Part shown: positions 44,989-53,257 of the stretch, one piece after another
How positions within the stretch are numbered: the first letter of the stretch is position 1
Layout: each line of letters begins with the position of its first letter
Origin: Candidatus Aenigmatarchaeota archaeon
Lineage (GTDB): Archaea; Aenigmatarchaeota; Aenigmatarchaeia; QMZP01; JAFGSV01
Direction of reading: 5' to 3'
DNA length: 64,000 bases
NCBI GenBank assembly: GCA_016931255.1
Contig: JAFGFG010000006.1
Span: forward strand, 1 to 64,000
Position numbers and translations under genes: made by a program
Notes under the pieces: model-generated
Told to the model about the DNA's origin: nothing
The model's database searches: none
What the model saw: the letters and a program-made list of their open reading frames with translations, nothing else

Positions 44989-45570
44989 TCAATCACCGCA
45001 CAGTAAGTATACATCTTCGGGTATTTCAAAAACCTTGCCGCATTTCACGCACTTCATGGCAACGTTTCTCCCTTTATTACTGCTCTTCTCGGCATCATTT
45101 CCGCATGAGCAGACAAAGCCTCTGACTTTCGCAGGATTGCCGTATACAAGCGCATTCTGCGGGACATCTCTTGTTACAACAGAGCCTGACCCTACCATGC
45201 AGTCGCTTCCAAGTGTGACACCGCACAGTATCGTGGAATTGGCGCCGATTGATGCCCCGTCCATTACAGTTGTCCTGACGATTTCCCATTTTCCTGCAGA
45301 CCTCGGCCTCTTGTCATTCGTGAATGCAACATGCGGACCTATGAAGCATCCGTTGCCTATCTCAACACCCTGGAATATGGAAGCCTTGTTGCCTATTTTA
45401 ACAGCATTTCCTATCTTTACATTCTGGTCTATGTATACGCAGTGCCCGATGTTGCAGTTCTTTCCTATCACAGCTGTTCCCCTGACATGGGAATAATGCC
45501 ATATGTTCGTGCCGCTGCCAATTATCGCGCCTTCGTCCACTGTCGCTGTTTCATGAGCATTCACAATCAT
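44989..45570 (-). CDS. WbpD-like N-acetyltransferase (left-handed beta-helix) with C-terminal zinc ribbon
   Basis: The 193-residue product has hexapeptide repeats throughout (IGKNCNIGHCVYIDQNVKIG, VTLGSDCMVGSGSVVT). It matches UDP-2-acetamido-3-amino-2,3-dideoxy-glucuronate acetyltransferases such as WbpD/WlbB. A Cys4 zinc ribbon ends it (CSCGN…CVKCGK). Together with WbpB- and WbpE-like genes upstream it should make UDP-2,3-diacetamido uronic sugars for the N-glycan. Confidence 0.87.
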   Translation of the reverse strand: MIVNAHETATVDEGAIIGSGTNIWHYSHVRGTAVIGKNCNIGHCVYIDQNVKIGNAVKIGNKASIFQGVEIGNGCFIGPHVAFTNDKRPRSAGKWEIVRTTVMDGASIGANSTILCGVTLGSDCMVGSGSVVTRDVPQNALVYGNPAKVRGFVCSCGNDAEKSSNKGRNVAMKCVKCGKVFEIPEDVYLLCGD

Positions 45571-46548
45571 TCATCCACCTTCTATTGATTTCATTACCCT
45601 TTCGATTATTTTAAGGACTTCCAGCCCGTCCTCGCCCGTGACAAGCGGCTTCCCGCCTTTTCTTATGGCGCTAATGAAGTTCTGAAGTTCAGCCTTGAGA
45701 GGCTCGTATTTCTTCACATCAACTGATATCTCTATGGAGTCGCCGAAGCGGAGAACGAAATCCCCGAACTCATCGTATGTCTTCTCATATACATTCTCAT
45801 GCAGCCTGAGTGCCTGTGTTATGTAATTGAGGCTCGCGTATCCCTTAGTGCCTGTCACATTCAGCATCCTTATCTTCACAGGCGTTATCCAGTTAACCTC
45901 TATGAAACCGTTCGTGCCGTTGTACTTCATGAATATGTCCGCATAGTCCTCGCGGTCGTTTATCAGCGCTTTCCCACCGGATGCATGGATGTCCTGCGGT
46001 TCCTTTCCTATGAGATACCTGAAAACATCTATATCATGAACAGCTATGTCGAGTATGACATTCGCGTCCTTTATCCTTGGCGGAAAGAGGCCGACCCTTC
46101 TTGCTATTATCGATGTGACCTTTCCGAGCTTTCCGCTGTCTATTATCTTCTTGAGTTCCTGCACAGCGGGGTTGAACCTTTCGATATGCCCGACAGCAAG
46201 TACGACACCTGCTTTTTCAGCAGCCTCTACAAGCTCTTTTGCTTTCTTCACGTTCTCTGCAAGCGGCTTTTCTATCAGAAGGTTTTTTCCATGCCTTATC
46301 ACTTCCATCCCAATCTCATAATGGAGCGATGTCGGCACGCATACGGAAACAGCATCTATGTCTCTGGAGAGAAGCTTTTTGTAATCCCTGAAATATCTGC
46401 ATTTGTGCTTTCCGGATATCTCCTTTCCTGTCTTCTCGTCCTTGTCGGATATGCCGACAAGCTCAACTGAGTCAAGTTCCGAGTATACCCTGGCATGGTT
46501 CTTTCCCATGGCACCTGTTCCTATAACACCGACTTTCATTGAAATCAT
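45571..46548 (-). CDS. Gfo/Idh/MocA-family sugar dehydrogenase (WbpB/WlbA-like)
   Basis: The 325-residue product has an N-terminal Rossmann fold (VGVIGTGAMGKNHARVY), the family motif EKPLAENVKKAKEL and a C-terminal substrate domain. It probably oxidises the C3 of UDP-GlcNAcA, before amination by the next upstream gene. Its ATG overlaps the stop of the aminotransferase (ATGA). An internal ATG (MKVGVIG) three codons later is an alternative start. Confidence 0.88.
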   Translation of the reverse strand: MISMKVGVIGTGAMGKNHARVYSELDSVELVGISDKDEKTGKEISGKHKCRYFRDYKKLLSRDIDAVSVCVPTSLHYEIGMEVIRHGKNLLIEKPLAENVKKAKELVEAAEKAGVVLAVGHIERFNPAVQELKKIIDSGKLGKVTSIIARRVGLFPPRIKDANVILDIAVHDIDVFRYLIGKEPQDIHASGGKALINDREDYADIFMKYNGTNGFIEVNWITPVKIRMLNVTGTKGYASLNYITQALRLHENVYEKTYDEFGDFVLRFGDSIEISVDVKKYEPLKAELQNFISAIRKGGKPLVTGEDGLEVLKIIERVMKSIEGG

Positions 46549-47630
46549 CTGAAACCTTTAACAACTTCCACTATTTTCCCTAGGTCAGCCTTTGTCAGAA
46601 GCGGATGCACAGGAAGGGATATCACACGCTTCGAGACAGACTCTGACACAGGGCATAAGCCTTCCTTATATCCAAGTTCCTGGTATGCAGGCTGCATATA
46701 CGAAGGTTTCGGATAATACACCCTTGCGCCTACCCCGTTCTTGTTGAGGTAGTCGAATAAGCTGTCCCGCAGCGCCCCGTCAACCTTCACTGTGTACTGA
46801 TGCCACACATGGGAGCATCCTTCTTCTGTGAACGGCACCTCAAGCCATTCAATGCCTTTCAGCTTTTCTGAAAGGTAAGAAGCGTTCTCACGCCTTTTTG
46901 CAGTCATCATGCGGAGCCTGCTGAACTGACCGAGTCCTATGGCTGCCTCGATGTTGGTCATGCGGTTGTTATAGCCTACCATGATATGGTCATACCTGTT
47001 TACCTGTCCCTGGTTTATTATGACGCGGGATTTTTCAGCTATGGCGTCATTGTCTGTCATTATCATGCCGCCCTCTCCTGTCACCATGTTCTTGGTTGCA
47101 TAGAATGAGAATGCGGACACATCACCAATTGAGCCGACTTTCTTTCCTTTGTATTCAGCCCCATGCGCCTGGGCGCAGTCCTCTATCAGTAAAAGGTCAT
47201 TATCATCGCATATCTTCCGTATCTCATTCATCCTGCACGGCTGGCCGTAAAGATGCACAACAAGCACAGCCTTTGTCTTGTCAGTTATCTTCGATACAAT
47301 GCTGACTGGGTCAATATTGAATGTCCTTTCATCTATGTCAGCGAAAACCACCTTTGCCCTGCTGTAAAGAATGGCATTGGATGAGGCTATGAATGTGAAA
47401 GGCGTTGTTATCACCTCGTCGCCGGGCCCTATGCCTGCAGCCTCAACAGCTGTTGTCAGCGCTGACGTTCCGGACGAGCACGATATCCCGTGCTTCGTGC
47501 CTATGAATGAAGCAAAATTCTCCTCGAACTTGCTGACATATGCTCCCTGTGTCAGCGCCCCTGATTTCAGGACTTCTGTAACTAACTCTATTTCTTTCCT
47601 TCTTATGTCGGGTTTTGCTATCTGTATCAT
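46545..47630 (-). CDS. DegT/DnrJ/EryC1-family sugar aminotransferase (WbpE-like)
   Basis: The start is set at MIQIAKPDIRRKEIELVTEV; a longer frame would add unlikely residues. The 361-residue product has the PLP lysine context (SFYATKNMVTGEGG), the Gly/Ser-rich phosphate site (GISCSSGTSALTTAVEA) and DCAQAHGAEYKGKKVG. It adds an amino group to the 3-keto sugar nucleotide, upstream of the WbpD-like acetyltransferase. Confidence 0.9.
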   Translation of the reverse strand: MIQIAKPDIRRKEIELVTEVLKSGALTQGAYVSKFEENFASFIGTKHGISCSSGTSALTTAVEAAGIGPGDEVITTPFTFIASSNAILYSRAKVVFADIDERTFNIDPVSIVSKITDKTKAVLVVHLYGQPCRMNEIRKICDDNDLLLIEDCAQAHGAEYKGKKVGSIGDVSAFSFYATKNMVTGEGGMIMTDNDAIAEKSRVIINQGQVNRYDHIMVGYNNRMTNIEAAIGLGQFSRLRMMTAKRRENASYLSEKLKGIEWLEVPFTEEGCSHVWHQYTVKVDGALRDSLFDYLNKNGVGARVYYPKPSYMQPAYQELGYKEGLCPVSESVSKRVISLPVHPLLTKADLGKIVEVVKGFR

Positions 47631-47781
47631 ACGCCTTACAAATAAAACATATCTTCCCTTTAAAAATGGATTTTCCCAAATTATGCCCATTTTGAGACAG
47701 TCTATCGTCGAACCTTTACTTTAACATTTAAAAAGCATGGACAGACGATTAATTAAAATCGCGTTTTGGACGTGCAGTGAT

Positions 47782-48822
47782 ATGAAAGCAGGAATAGTCG
47801 GTTACGGCGCATACATCCCGAGGCTGAGGATAAAATCAAGCAACATAGCCAAGGTATGGAGCGCTGACCCTGAACTCGAAGCGAAGATGATTAATGAGAA
47901 AACAGTTCCCAATATGGACGAGGACTGCGCAACAATGGCAGTTGAGGCAGCGAGAAGCGCAATCCTGAGAGCTGGCATAGATCCCATGAAGATAGGCGCT
48001 GTTTACATTGGCTCGGAATCCCATCCTTATGTTGTCAAGAGCACTTCATCAATAATTGGCGAAGCTGTCGGGGCAACACCCAATATGATGGCAGCTGACC
48101 TTGAATTCGCCTGCAAAGCAGGAACATCCGCAATCCAGATAGTGAACAGCCATGTCCTTGCTGGAAAGATAGAATACGGGCTTGCAGGAGGCTCTGACAC
48201 TGCGCAGGGAAGACCAGGTGACGCACTTGAATATACAGCAGCTGCAGGCGCTGCCATGTTTGTTGTTGGAAAGAAGGATGTTGTCGCAACCATTGACAGC
48301 ACATTATCATATGTCACGGACACACCTGATTTCTGGAGAAGGGAAGGGGAAGAGTTCCCAAGACACGGCGGAAGGTTCACTGGCGAGCCTGGGTATTTCA
48401 AGCACATACTCGGGGCAACTGAAGGCATACTATCTGAAACAGGCACAACTGTGAAGGACTACGATTATTTCGTGTTCCACCAGCCCAATGCCAAGTTCCC
48501 GCTTTCAGCTGCAAAAATGCTAGGGATACCGAAGGAGAAGGTCCTGACGGGTTTACTGTTCCCTAAAATAGGCAACACTTATTCAGCAGCATCCATACTC
48601 GGATTATGCAATGTGCTTGATACAGCCACGCCCGGCTCGAGGATACTCATGACATCATTCGGCTCCGGCGCAGGCTCTGACTCCTTCACAATGACAGTCA
48701 CTGACAAAATAGGGGATAGAAGAGACATGGCAGCTCCTGTGAGCCAGATGATAGAAAGGAAGGAGTACATAGACTATGCCACTTATGCGAGGTACAAGGA
48801 AAAGATAAAGGGTGTTTTATGA
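47782..48822 (+). CDS. Hydroxymethylglutaryl-CoA synthase
   Basis: The start is set at MKAGIVGYGAYIPR. The 346-residue product has the catalytic Cys in EFACKAGTSA (C111) and His in FVFHQPN (H233). Family knowledge: condenses acetyl-CoA and acetoacetyl-CoA for the mevalonate pathway, the base of archaeal lipids. Its stop overlaps the thiolase start (ATGA). With the next two genes it forms the archaeal thiolase/HMG-CoA synthase/DUF35 unit, in which the intermediate is channelled. A TATA-like TTTAAAAAG (about 47729-47737) lies upstream. Confidence 0.96.
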   Translation: MKAGIVGYGAYIPRLRIKSSNIAKVWSADPELEAKMINEKTVPNMDEDCATMAVEAARSAILRAGIDPMKIGAVYIGSESHPYVVKSTSSIIGEAVGATPNMMAADLEFACKAGTSAIQIVNSHVLAGKIEYGLAGGSDTAQGRPGDALEYTAAAGAAMFVVGKKDVVATIDSTLSYVTDTPDFWRREGEEFPRHGGRFTGEPGYFKHILGATEGILSETGTTVKDYDYFVFHQPNAKFPLSAAKMLGIPKEKVLTGLLFPKIGNTYSAASILGLCNVLDTATPGSRILMTSFGSGAGSDSFTMTVTDKIGDRRDMAAPVSQMIERKEYIDYATYARYKEKIKGVL

Positions 48823-49988
48823 TGAGGGATGTTGCAATAGTCGGGGTCGGAATGACCAAATTCGGCGAGCACTGGAAGAAGGGACTGCGGGAGCTCATAA
48901 GCGAAGCCGGCATAAAGGCAGTAGACGATGCAGGGATATCGGGAAAGGACATCCAGCTGATAGTCGGCGGAAGCATGTCTTCAGGCATATTCGCAGGTCA
49001 GGAGCATACAGGAGCACTTTTCACGGATTATCTCGGACTCAATCCCATACCGGCCATAAGAACCGAAGCTGCATGCGCATCATCATCTGTTGCGCTTTCA
49101 ACAGGTGTCATGGCTATTCAGTCAGGAAGATACAACTGCGTTGTCGTAGGCGGGGTGGAGAAGATGACTGATGTCTACGGAGGCCTTGCCACAACTGCGC
49201 TCGCAGGCGCAATGGACCGCGACAATGAAGCTCATTTCGGCCTTACGTTCCCGGGAGTCTATGCGCTCATGGCCAAGAGGCATATGCACCAGTACGGAAC
49301 AACAAGGGAGCAGATAGCAATGTCAGCTGTAAAGAACCATGAGAATGCCATGCATAATCCCAATGCGCAGTTCCACAGGAAGATAACTGTTGATGATGTT
49401 TTGAAGTCGCCGCTGGTGGCAGACCCACTAAGGCTTCTGGACTGCTCGCCCATTGCGGACGGCGCAGCCTCACTCATAATTGTTCCTGCTGACAAGGCGA
49501 AACAGTACACGGATACTCCCATCTACATAAGGGCTTCCTCGCAGGCCTCGGACACGCTGAGCCTTTACAGGAGATCTGACATAACAACCATCGGAGCCAC
49601 CATAACTGCTGCGCAGAATGCATACAAGCAGGCTGGCATGACAACAAAGGACATTCACTTCGCAGAGGTGCATGACTGCTTCACCATAAATGAGATAATA
49701 TCAACGGAGGACCTGGGTTTCGCCAGGAAGGGCGACGGAGGCCGCCTTCTACAGAGCGGGGAGACCATGATAGGCGGAAAGATACCTGTCAATACATCCG
49801 GCGGCCTTAAGGCAAAAGGGCATCCGGTCGGAGCCACAGGAGCAGCTCAGGTAATCGAGGCAGTGGAACAGCTCAGAGGCGATGCCGGAGGCAGGCAGGT
49901 AGACGGCGCTGAGAACGGGCTCACCCACAATGTCGGCGGCTCGGGCTCAACAGTTGTTGTCCATATATTTTCAAGGAACAGGAAGTGA
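48819..49988 (+). CDS. Acetyl-CoA C-acetyltransferase (archaeal thiolase)
   Basis: The 389-residue product has catalytic Cys in EAACASSSVAL (C86), the His in the AEVHDCF segment and the C-terminal motif GGLKAKGHPVGATGAAQ. It makes acetoacetyl-CoA for the neighbouring synthase. It overlaps the synthase by 4 bp and is followed within 5 bp by the DUF35 protein. ATGATG offers two starts one codon apart. Confidence 0.95.
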   Translation: MMRDVAIVGVGMTKFGEHWKKGLRELISEAGIKAVDDAGISGKDIQLIVGGSMSSGIFAGQEHTGALFTDYLGLNPIPAIRTEAACASSSVALSTGVMAIQSGRYNCVVVGGVEKMTDVYGGLATTALAGAMDRDNEAHFGLTFPGVYALMAKRHMHQYGTTREQIAMSAVKNHENAMHNPNAQFHRKITVDDVLKSPLVADPLRLLDCSPIADGAASLIIVPADKAKQYTDTPIYIRASSQASDTLSLYRRSDITTIGATITAAQNAYKQAGMTTKDIHFAEVHDCFTINEIISTEDLGFARKGDGGRLLQSGETMIGGKIPVNTSGGLKAKGHPVGATGAAQVIEAVEQLRGDAGGRQVDGAENGLTHNVGGSGSTVVVHIFSRNRK

Positions 49989-49992
49989 TACA

Positions 49993-50400
49993 ATGCCTAC
50001 GGAAAAAGCAGTCGCACACCACTGGAGAAGGTTCTCAGAGAGGTACGGCCTCATAGGATCGAGATGCACGAGCTGCAAGCATTATTTTTACCCCACAAGC
50101 ATCATATGCCCGAAGTGCAGGAGGAAGGGGAAGATAGAGGAATTCAAATTCTCAGGGAAAGGAAATATATTTTCATACACAACAATCAGGATTGCTCCGG
50201 AGGGATTTGAAAAATACACTCCGTATGTAGTTGCGATTGTAGAACTTGAAGAGGGAGCAATGGTTGTTTCCCAGGTAGTTGACTGCAGCCCTGATGACGT
50301 GAGCATAGGAATGCCTGTTGAGTCAACCTTTAGGAAAATCAGGGAAGAAGGAAAATCAGGACTCATTCTTTACGGTTTCAAGTTCAGGCCGCTGAAGTGA
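49993..50400 (+). CDS. DUF35 OB-fold protein with zinc rubredoxin-like domain
   Basis: The start is set at MPTEKAVAHHWRRF with GTGAT five bases upstream. The 135-residue product has an N-terminal Cys4 site (CTSC…CPKC) and a C-terminal OB fold (GKGNIFSYTTIRIAPEGFEK). In other archaea such proteins bridge the thiolase and HMG-CoA synthase; it probably does the same here. Confidence 0.93.
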   Translation: MPTEKAVAHHWRRFSERYGLIGSRCTSCKHYFYPTSIICPKCRRKGKIEEFKFSGKGNIFSYTTIRIAPEGFEKYTPYVVAIVELEEGAMVVSQVVDCSPDDVSIGMPVESTFRKIREEGKSGLILYGFKFRPLK

Positions 50401-50440
50401 CACCAAAAAGATTTAAAAGTAATCAAATACTGCTTAAATC

Positions 50441-51256
50441 ATGAAATTTGTTCTGGATTTCGACATGGCTGAAGAGATGGAGCTTGAATATCTGGAAGAT
50501 GATTACGAAGAGCCTAAAGGCAAGTCTGCACGCAGCAGATATGACGAGGACGAGGAAAAAGACAAAGAGTCATACAGGGCAAGGTTCCATCAGGACCTTT
50601 CAGGCGTGCATTTTGATGAGAATGACAAGACAATGAAAATAGAGTACGACCTTCTTTATGAGGAAATGGACCCACTTGTTGAGAAGAGCGAATATATTCA
50701 CGAACTTGAGAATCTGGAAAAAATCAATGTCACTGATGACATTATGCTTCTCCGTAACGAATTCGAGGAAAATACCACAGTCACAGAACCGTATCCTGCT
50801 GAAATGCTCGACGATGTAATGAGCATAGAGTATGAAGCACCCACATTCATAAACGGCCAGAAAACCTACCAGAGGATAGTATTCGAGGCTGATGTAGACG
50901 GTGAGAGTGTTTACGAGCTTACGCAGCGGAAATTCGGGAAAGCCGGGATAGATGCATCATCAGAATATGACAGCGAATTCAAGAGTGTCCTCTTCACCTC
51001 CATAGACGGCCACAGTGAAGGTGACGGGGGTAATTTCAATGAATTCTACCTCAACGGTGAAATAGGCGAGAATGCTGTTGACCTTCAGTCTGTCAAAAAG
51101 GGTGACATAATAGAGTGGAGATATGCGGAAGAGACGGACGGAAGCTGCGGCGGAGTACCGGACTTCTACTCAATACAGAATGCTCTTCAGTACAGCCTGA
51201 CTGCGCAGGCACAGGCCCAGACACTCGGCATACAGAAGCGTGCATACGGCTTATAG
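50441..51256 (+). CDS. Acidic cytoplasmic protein with a DUF4430/SLBB-like C-terminal domain
   Basis: The 271-residue product is very rich in Glu and Asp in its first half (for example DEDEEKDKES) and has no signal peptide. The C-terminal part (about 150-250) resembles a DUF4430 (transcobalamin-like) fold, in the pattern FNEFYLNGEIGENAVDLQSVKKGDIIEWRY. That domain is usually secreted, so its presence here without a signal is odd. A Gln/Ala tail ends it. Function unknown. It overlaps the convergent reductase by 6 bp. Confidence 0.62.
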   Translation: MKFVLDFDMAEEMELEYLEDDYEEPKGKSARSRYDEDEEKDKESYRARFHQDLSGVHFDENDKTMKIEYDLLYEEMDPLVEKSEYIHELENLEKINVTDDIMLLRNEFEENTTVTEPYPAEMLDDVMSIEYEAPTFINGQKTYQRIVFEADVDGESVYELTQRKFGKAGIDASSEYDSEFKSVLFTSIDGHSEGDGGNFNEFYLNGEIGENAVDLQSVKKGDIIEWRYAEETDGSCGGVPDFYSIQNALQYSLTAQAQAQTLGIQKRAYGL

Positions 51257-52309
51257 CCTGCCTAATGCACTGGAGAACGGAAAATCAAAATCTATCCTCT
51301 CGCTTTCTTTTTTCAATGATTCCGCCCTGTCCATGAAAGATGTTATTGCGCTGAGGTCAAGGTCCCTGTATATCTCCCTGAGCATAAGCCCTGCGCTTAT
51401 GTCCTTTAACATTATTCTCTTCCATGCGGCCTCGTAAAGAGATAGCTTCGATGCGTCACCATTTCTGACGGCATTCGCTATTATCTCGGAAGCCTCTTTG
51501 GCTGCAAGGAAGCCGTAAGCAAGACCACCTCCTGACCACGGCTTTGTCTGCGATGCGGCATCTCCGACCAGTATCGCGCGGTTTTCATGTGTTTTCTTAA
51601 TGCCTATTGGTACAGGCGCGGCGCTCCTTTCCGAGGCATCGGAATGTTCCAGGCTGAAGAACTTCTCAAGTATTGGGAAGCTGAGCCTGTAACCTATGCA
51701 TCCGTATTCAGTTGTGCTCCCCCTCGGTATCTTCCAGAAGAAGCCGTCCTTCACAAGGCTCTTGTCAAACCACATTTCAACTGTGTCCGAGAAATCATCC
51801 TTTTTCTGGTGTATTATAAGACCATTCAGCACTTCAGGCGCATTGCCGCCTATCATCCTGGAAACAGCAGACCCCGCGCCGTCGCATCCTGCTGCAAAAC
51901 TGCTTTCAAAGTCATGCTTTGGCGTCCACAACCTGACTTTCTCCTGTGTCTGGTCAGCCCTCATGACCTTCTCCCCGAATCTTACATCAGCACCGCAGTC
52001 TGACGCATGCTCCGCCAGCATCCTGTCCATCAGGCCTCTGTTCACAACATACGCGGCTGTGTCATTCTTCCGGAATTCCAGCGTGGTGCCCATGAATGTT
52101 ATTTTAGCGCCTTTCACCTCATGATCGATTACAGCGCCTTTCACTTTTTTGGGTATCATTTCTATGAACCTTGGAGAAACAAGCCCTGAGCATGCCTTTC
52201 CACCTGCCCCGTCATGCTCCTCGAGAACAATAGTATCCATCCTTCCGGCGCACAGTGAAGCCAGATATGAACCAACAGGTCCGGCACCTACAACAGCCAG
52301 GTCATGCAT
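51251..52309 (-). CDS. Geranylgeranyl reductase-family flavoprotein
   Basis: The start is set at MHDLAVVGAGPVGSYLA (Rossmann FAD motif). The 352-residue product has the family features AGGKACSGLVSPR, the FAD-binding GDAASQTKPWSGGGLAYGF and a C-terminal helical part. Archaeal members saturate the geranylgeranyl chains of membrane lipids. It lies close to the mevalonate genes, which is consistent but not proof. It is divergent from secF, with 50 bases between. Confidence 0.88.
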   Translation of the reverse strand: MHDLAVVGAGPVGSYLASLCAGRMDTIVLEEHDGAGGKACSGLVSPRFIEMIPKKVKGAVIDHEVKGAKITFMGTTLEFRKNDTAAYVVNRGLMDRMLAEHASDCGADVRFGEKVMRADQTQEKVRLWTPKHDFESSFAAGCDGAGSAVSRMIGGNAPEVLNGLIIHQKKDDFSDTVEMWFDKSLVKDGFFWKIPRGSTTEYGCIGYRLSFPILEKFFSLEHSDASERSAAPVPIGIKKTHENRAILVGDAASQTKPWSGGGLAYGFLAAKEASEIIANAVRNGDASKLSLYEAAWKRIMLKDISAGLMLREIYRDLDLSAITSFMDRAESLKKESERIDFDFPFSSALGRL

Positions 52310-52390
52310 AATACTAATAAAAAGCATCATCATTAAATATACAAAATCAAATTGTGTTGATTGGTGATTATTACGTCTAAAAGCTACAGG

Positions 52391-53257
52391 ATGAATGTTA
52401 AAGGCATGGAGTTTGACTACAGGCTTCTGATGGCAATTCCCATAGTGCTGCTTCTCATATCAGCTGCAATCCTTGTAAACAAGTACAACACAACAGGTGA
52501 ATGGTTCGAGAGGAGCATAGAACTCAAGGGAGGAACACTCCTCAACATAAAGACCGGGAGCGATGTGTATGTTCCTGAGGTTGAGAGCATACTCGGCGAT
52601 GAATTCGGCTCGCTCGTCGTCAGAGGGCTGAGCGGCTTCGGGACGCATGGCATATCCATACAGATGGAAGACACTGCTGATTACGAAGCGGTTATAGACA
52701 AACTCGATGAGAACGGCGTCAATGTGATAGACTTCTCCCTGGAGAACGTGGGCTCGTCACTCAGCGATGTGTTCTGGTCCCAGGCACAGACAGGCATAAT
52801 AATAGCTTTCATAATGATGGGCATCATATCGTTCCTGGTTTTCAGGATATTTGTGCCTTCCCTGGCGATAATAATGTCCGCTGCATCTGATATCATAATA
52901 ACCCTTGCATTCATGCAGGTATTCGGCGTGGAATTCTCACTTGCTTCACTGGGCGCACTCCTCATGCTCATAGGTTATTCAGTTGACACGGACATAATGC
53001 TCACGAGCAGGCTCATCAGGGAGACGGACCATGACATGAAAATGAATGACAAGCTCAGGAATGCGCTCAAGACAGGACTCACGATGACATTCACGAGCAT
53101 AGGTGCTATGGCAGCAATTCTTATCGTGCCCCTTCCGGGAGTGCTCAACGACATAGCATCCGTCATACTTATCGGTCTTTCAGCTGACATAATCATGACA
53201 TGGCTGTTCAACTCCGTGATACTCAGGTGGTACTGCGAGTCAAGGGGGATGGGCTGA
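52391..53257 (+). CDS. secF: SecF protein-export membrane subunit
   Basis: The start is uncertain: MNVKGMEFDYRLLM (52391, with AGG directly before it), a GTG at 52361, or MEFDYR (52406). The roughly 288-residue product has a first helix, a periplasmic-type loop and five C-terminal helices with the SecF signature (SVDTDIMLTSRLI). SecF and SecD assist translocation at the Sec channel. The order secF-secD is typical of archaea. SecD begins at its stop. Confidence 0.93.
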   Translation: MNVKGMEFDYRLLMAIPIVLLLISAAILVNKYNTTGEWFERSIELKGGTLLNIKTGSDVYVPEVESILGDEFGSLVVRGLSGFGTHGISIQMEDTADYEAVIDKLDENGVNVIDFSLENVGSSLSDVFWSQAQTGIIIAFIMMGIISFLVFRIFVPSLAIIMSAASDIIITLAFMQVFGVEFSLASLGALLMLIGYSVDTDIMLTSRLIRETDHDMKMNDKLRNALKTGLTMTFTSIGAMAAILIVPLPGVLNDIASVILIGLSADIIMTWLFNSVILRWYCESRGMG

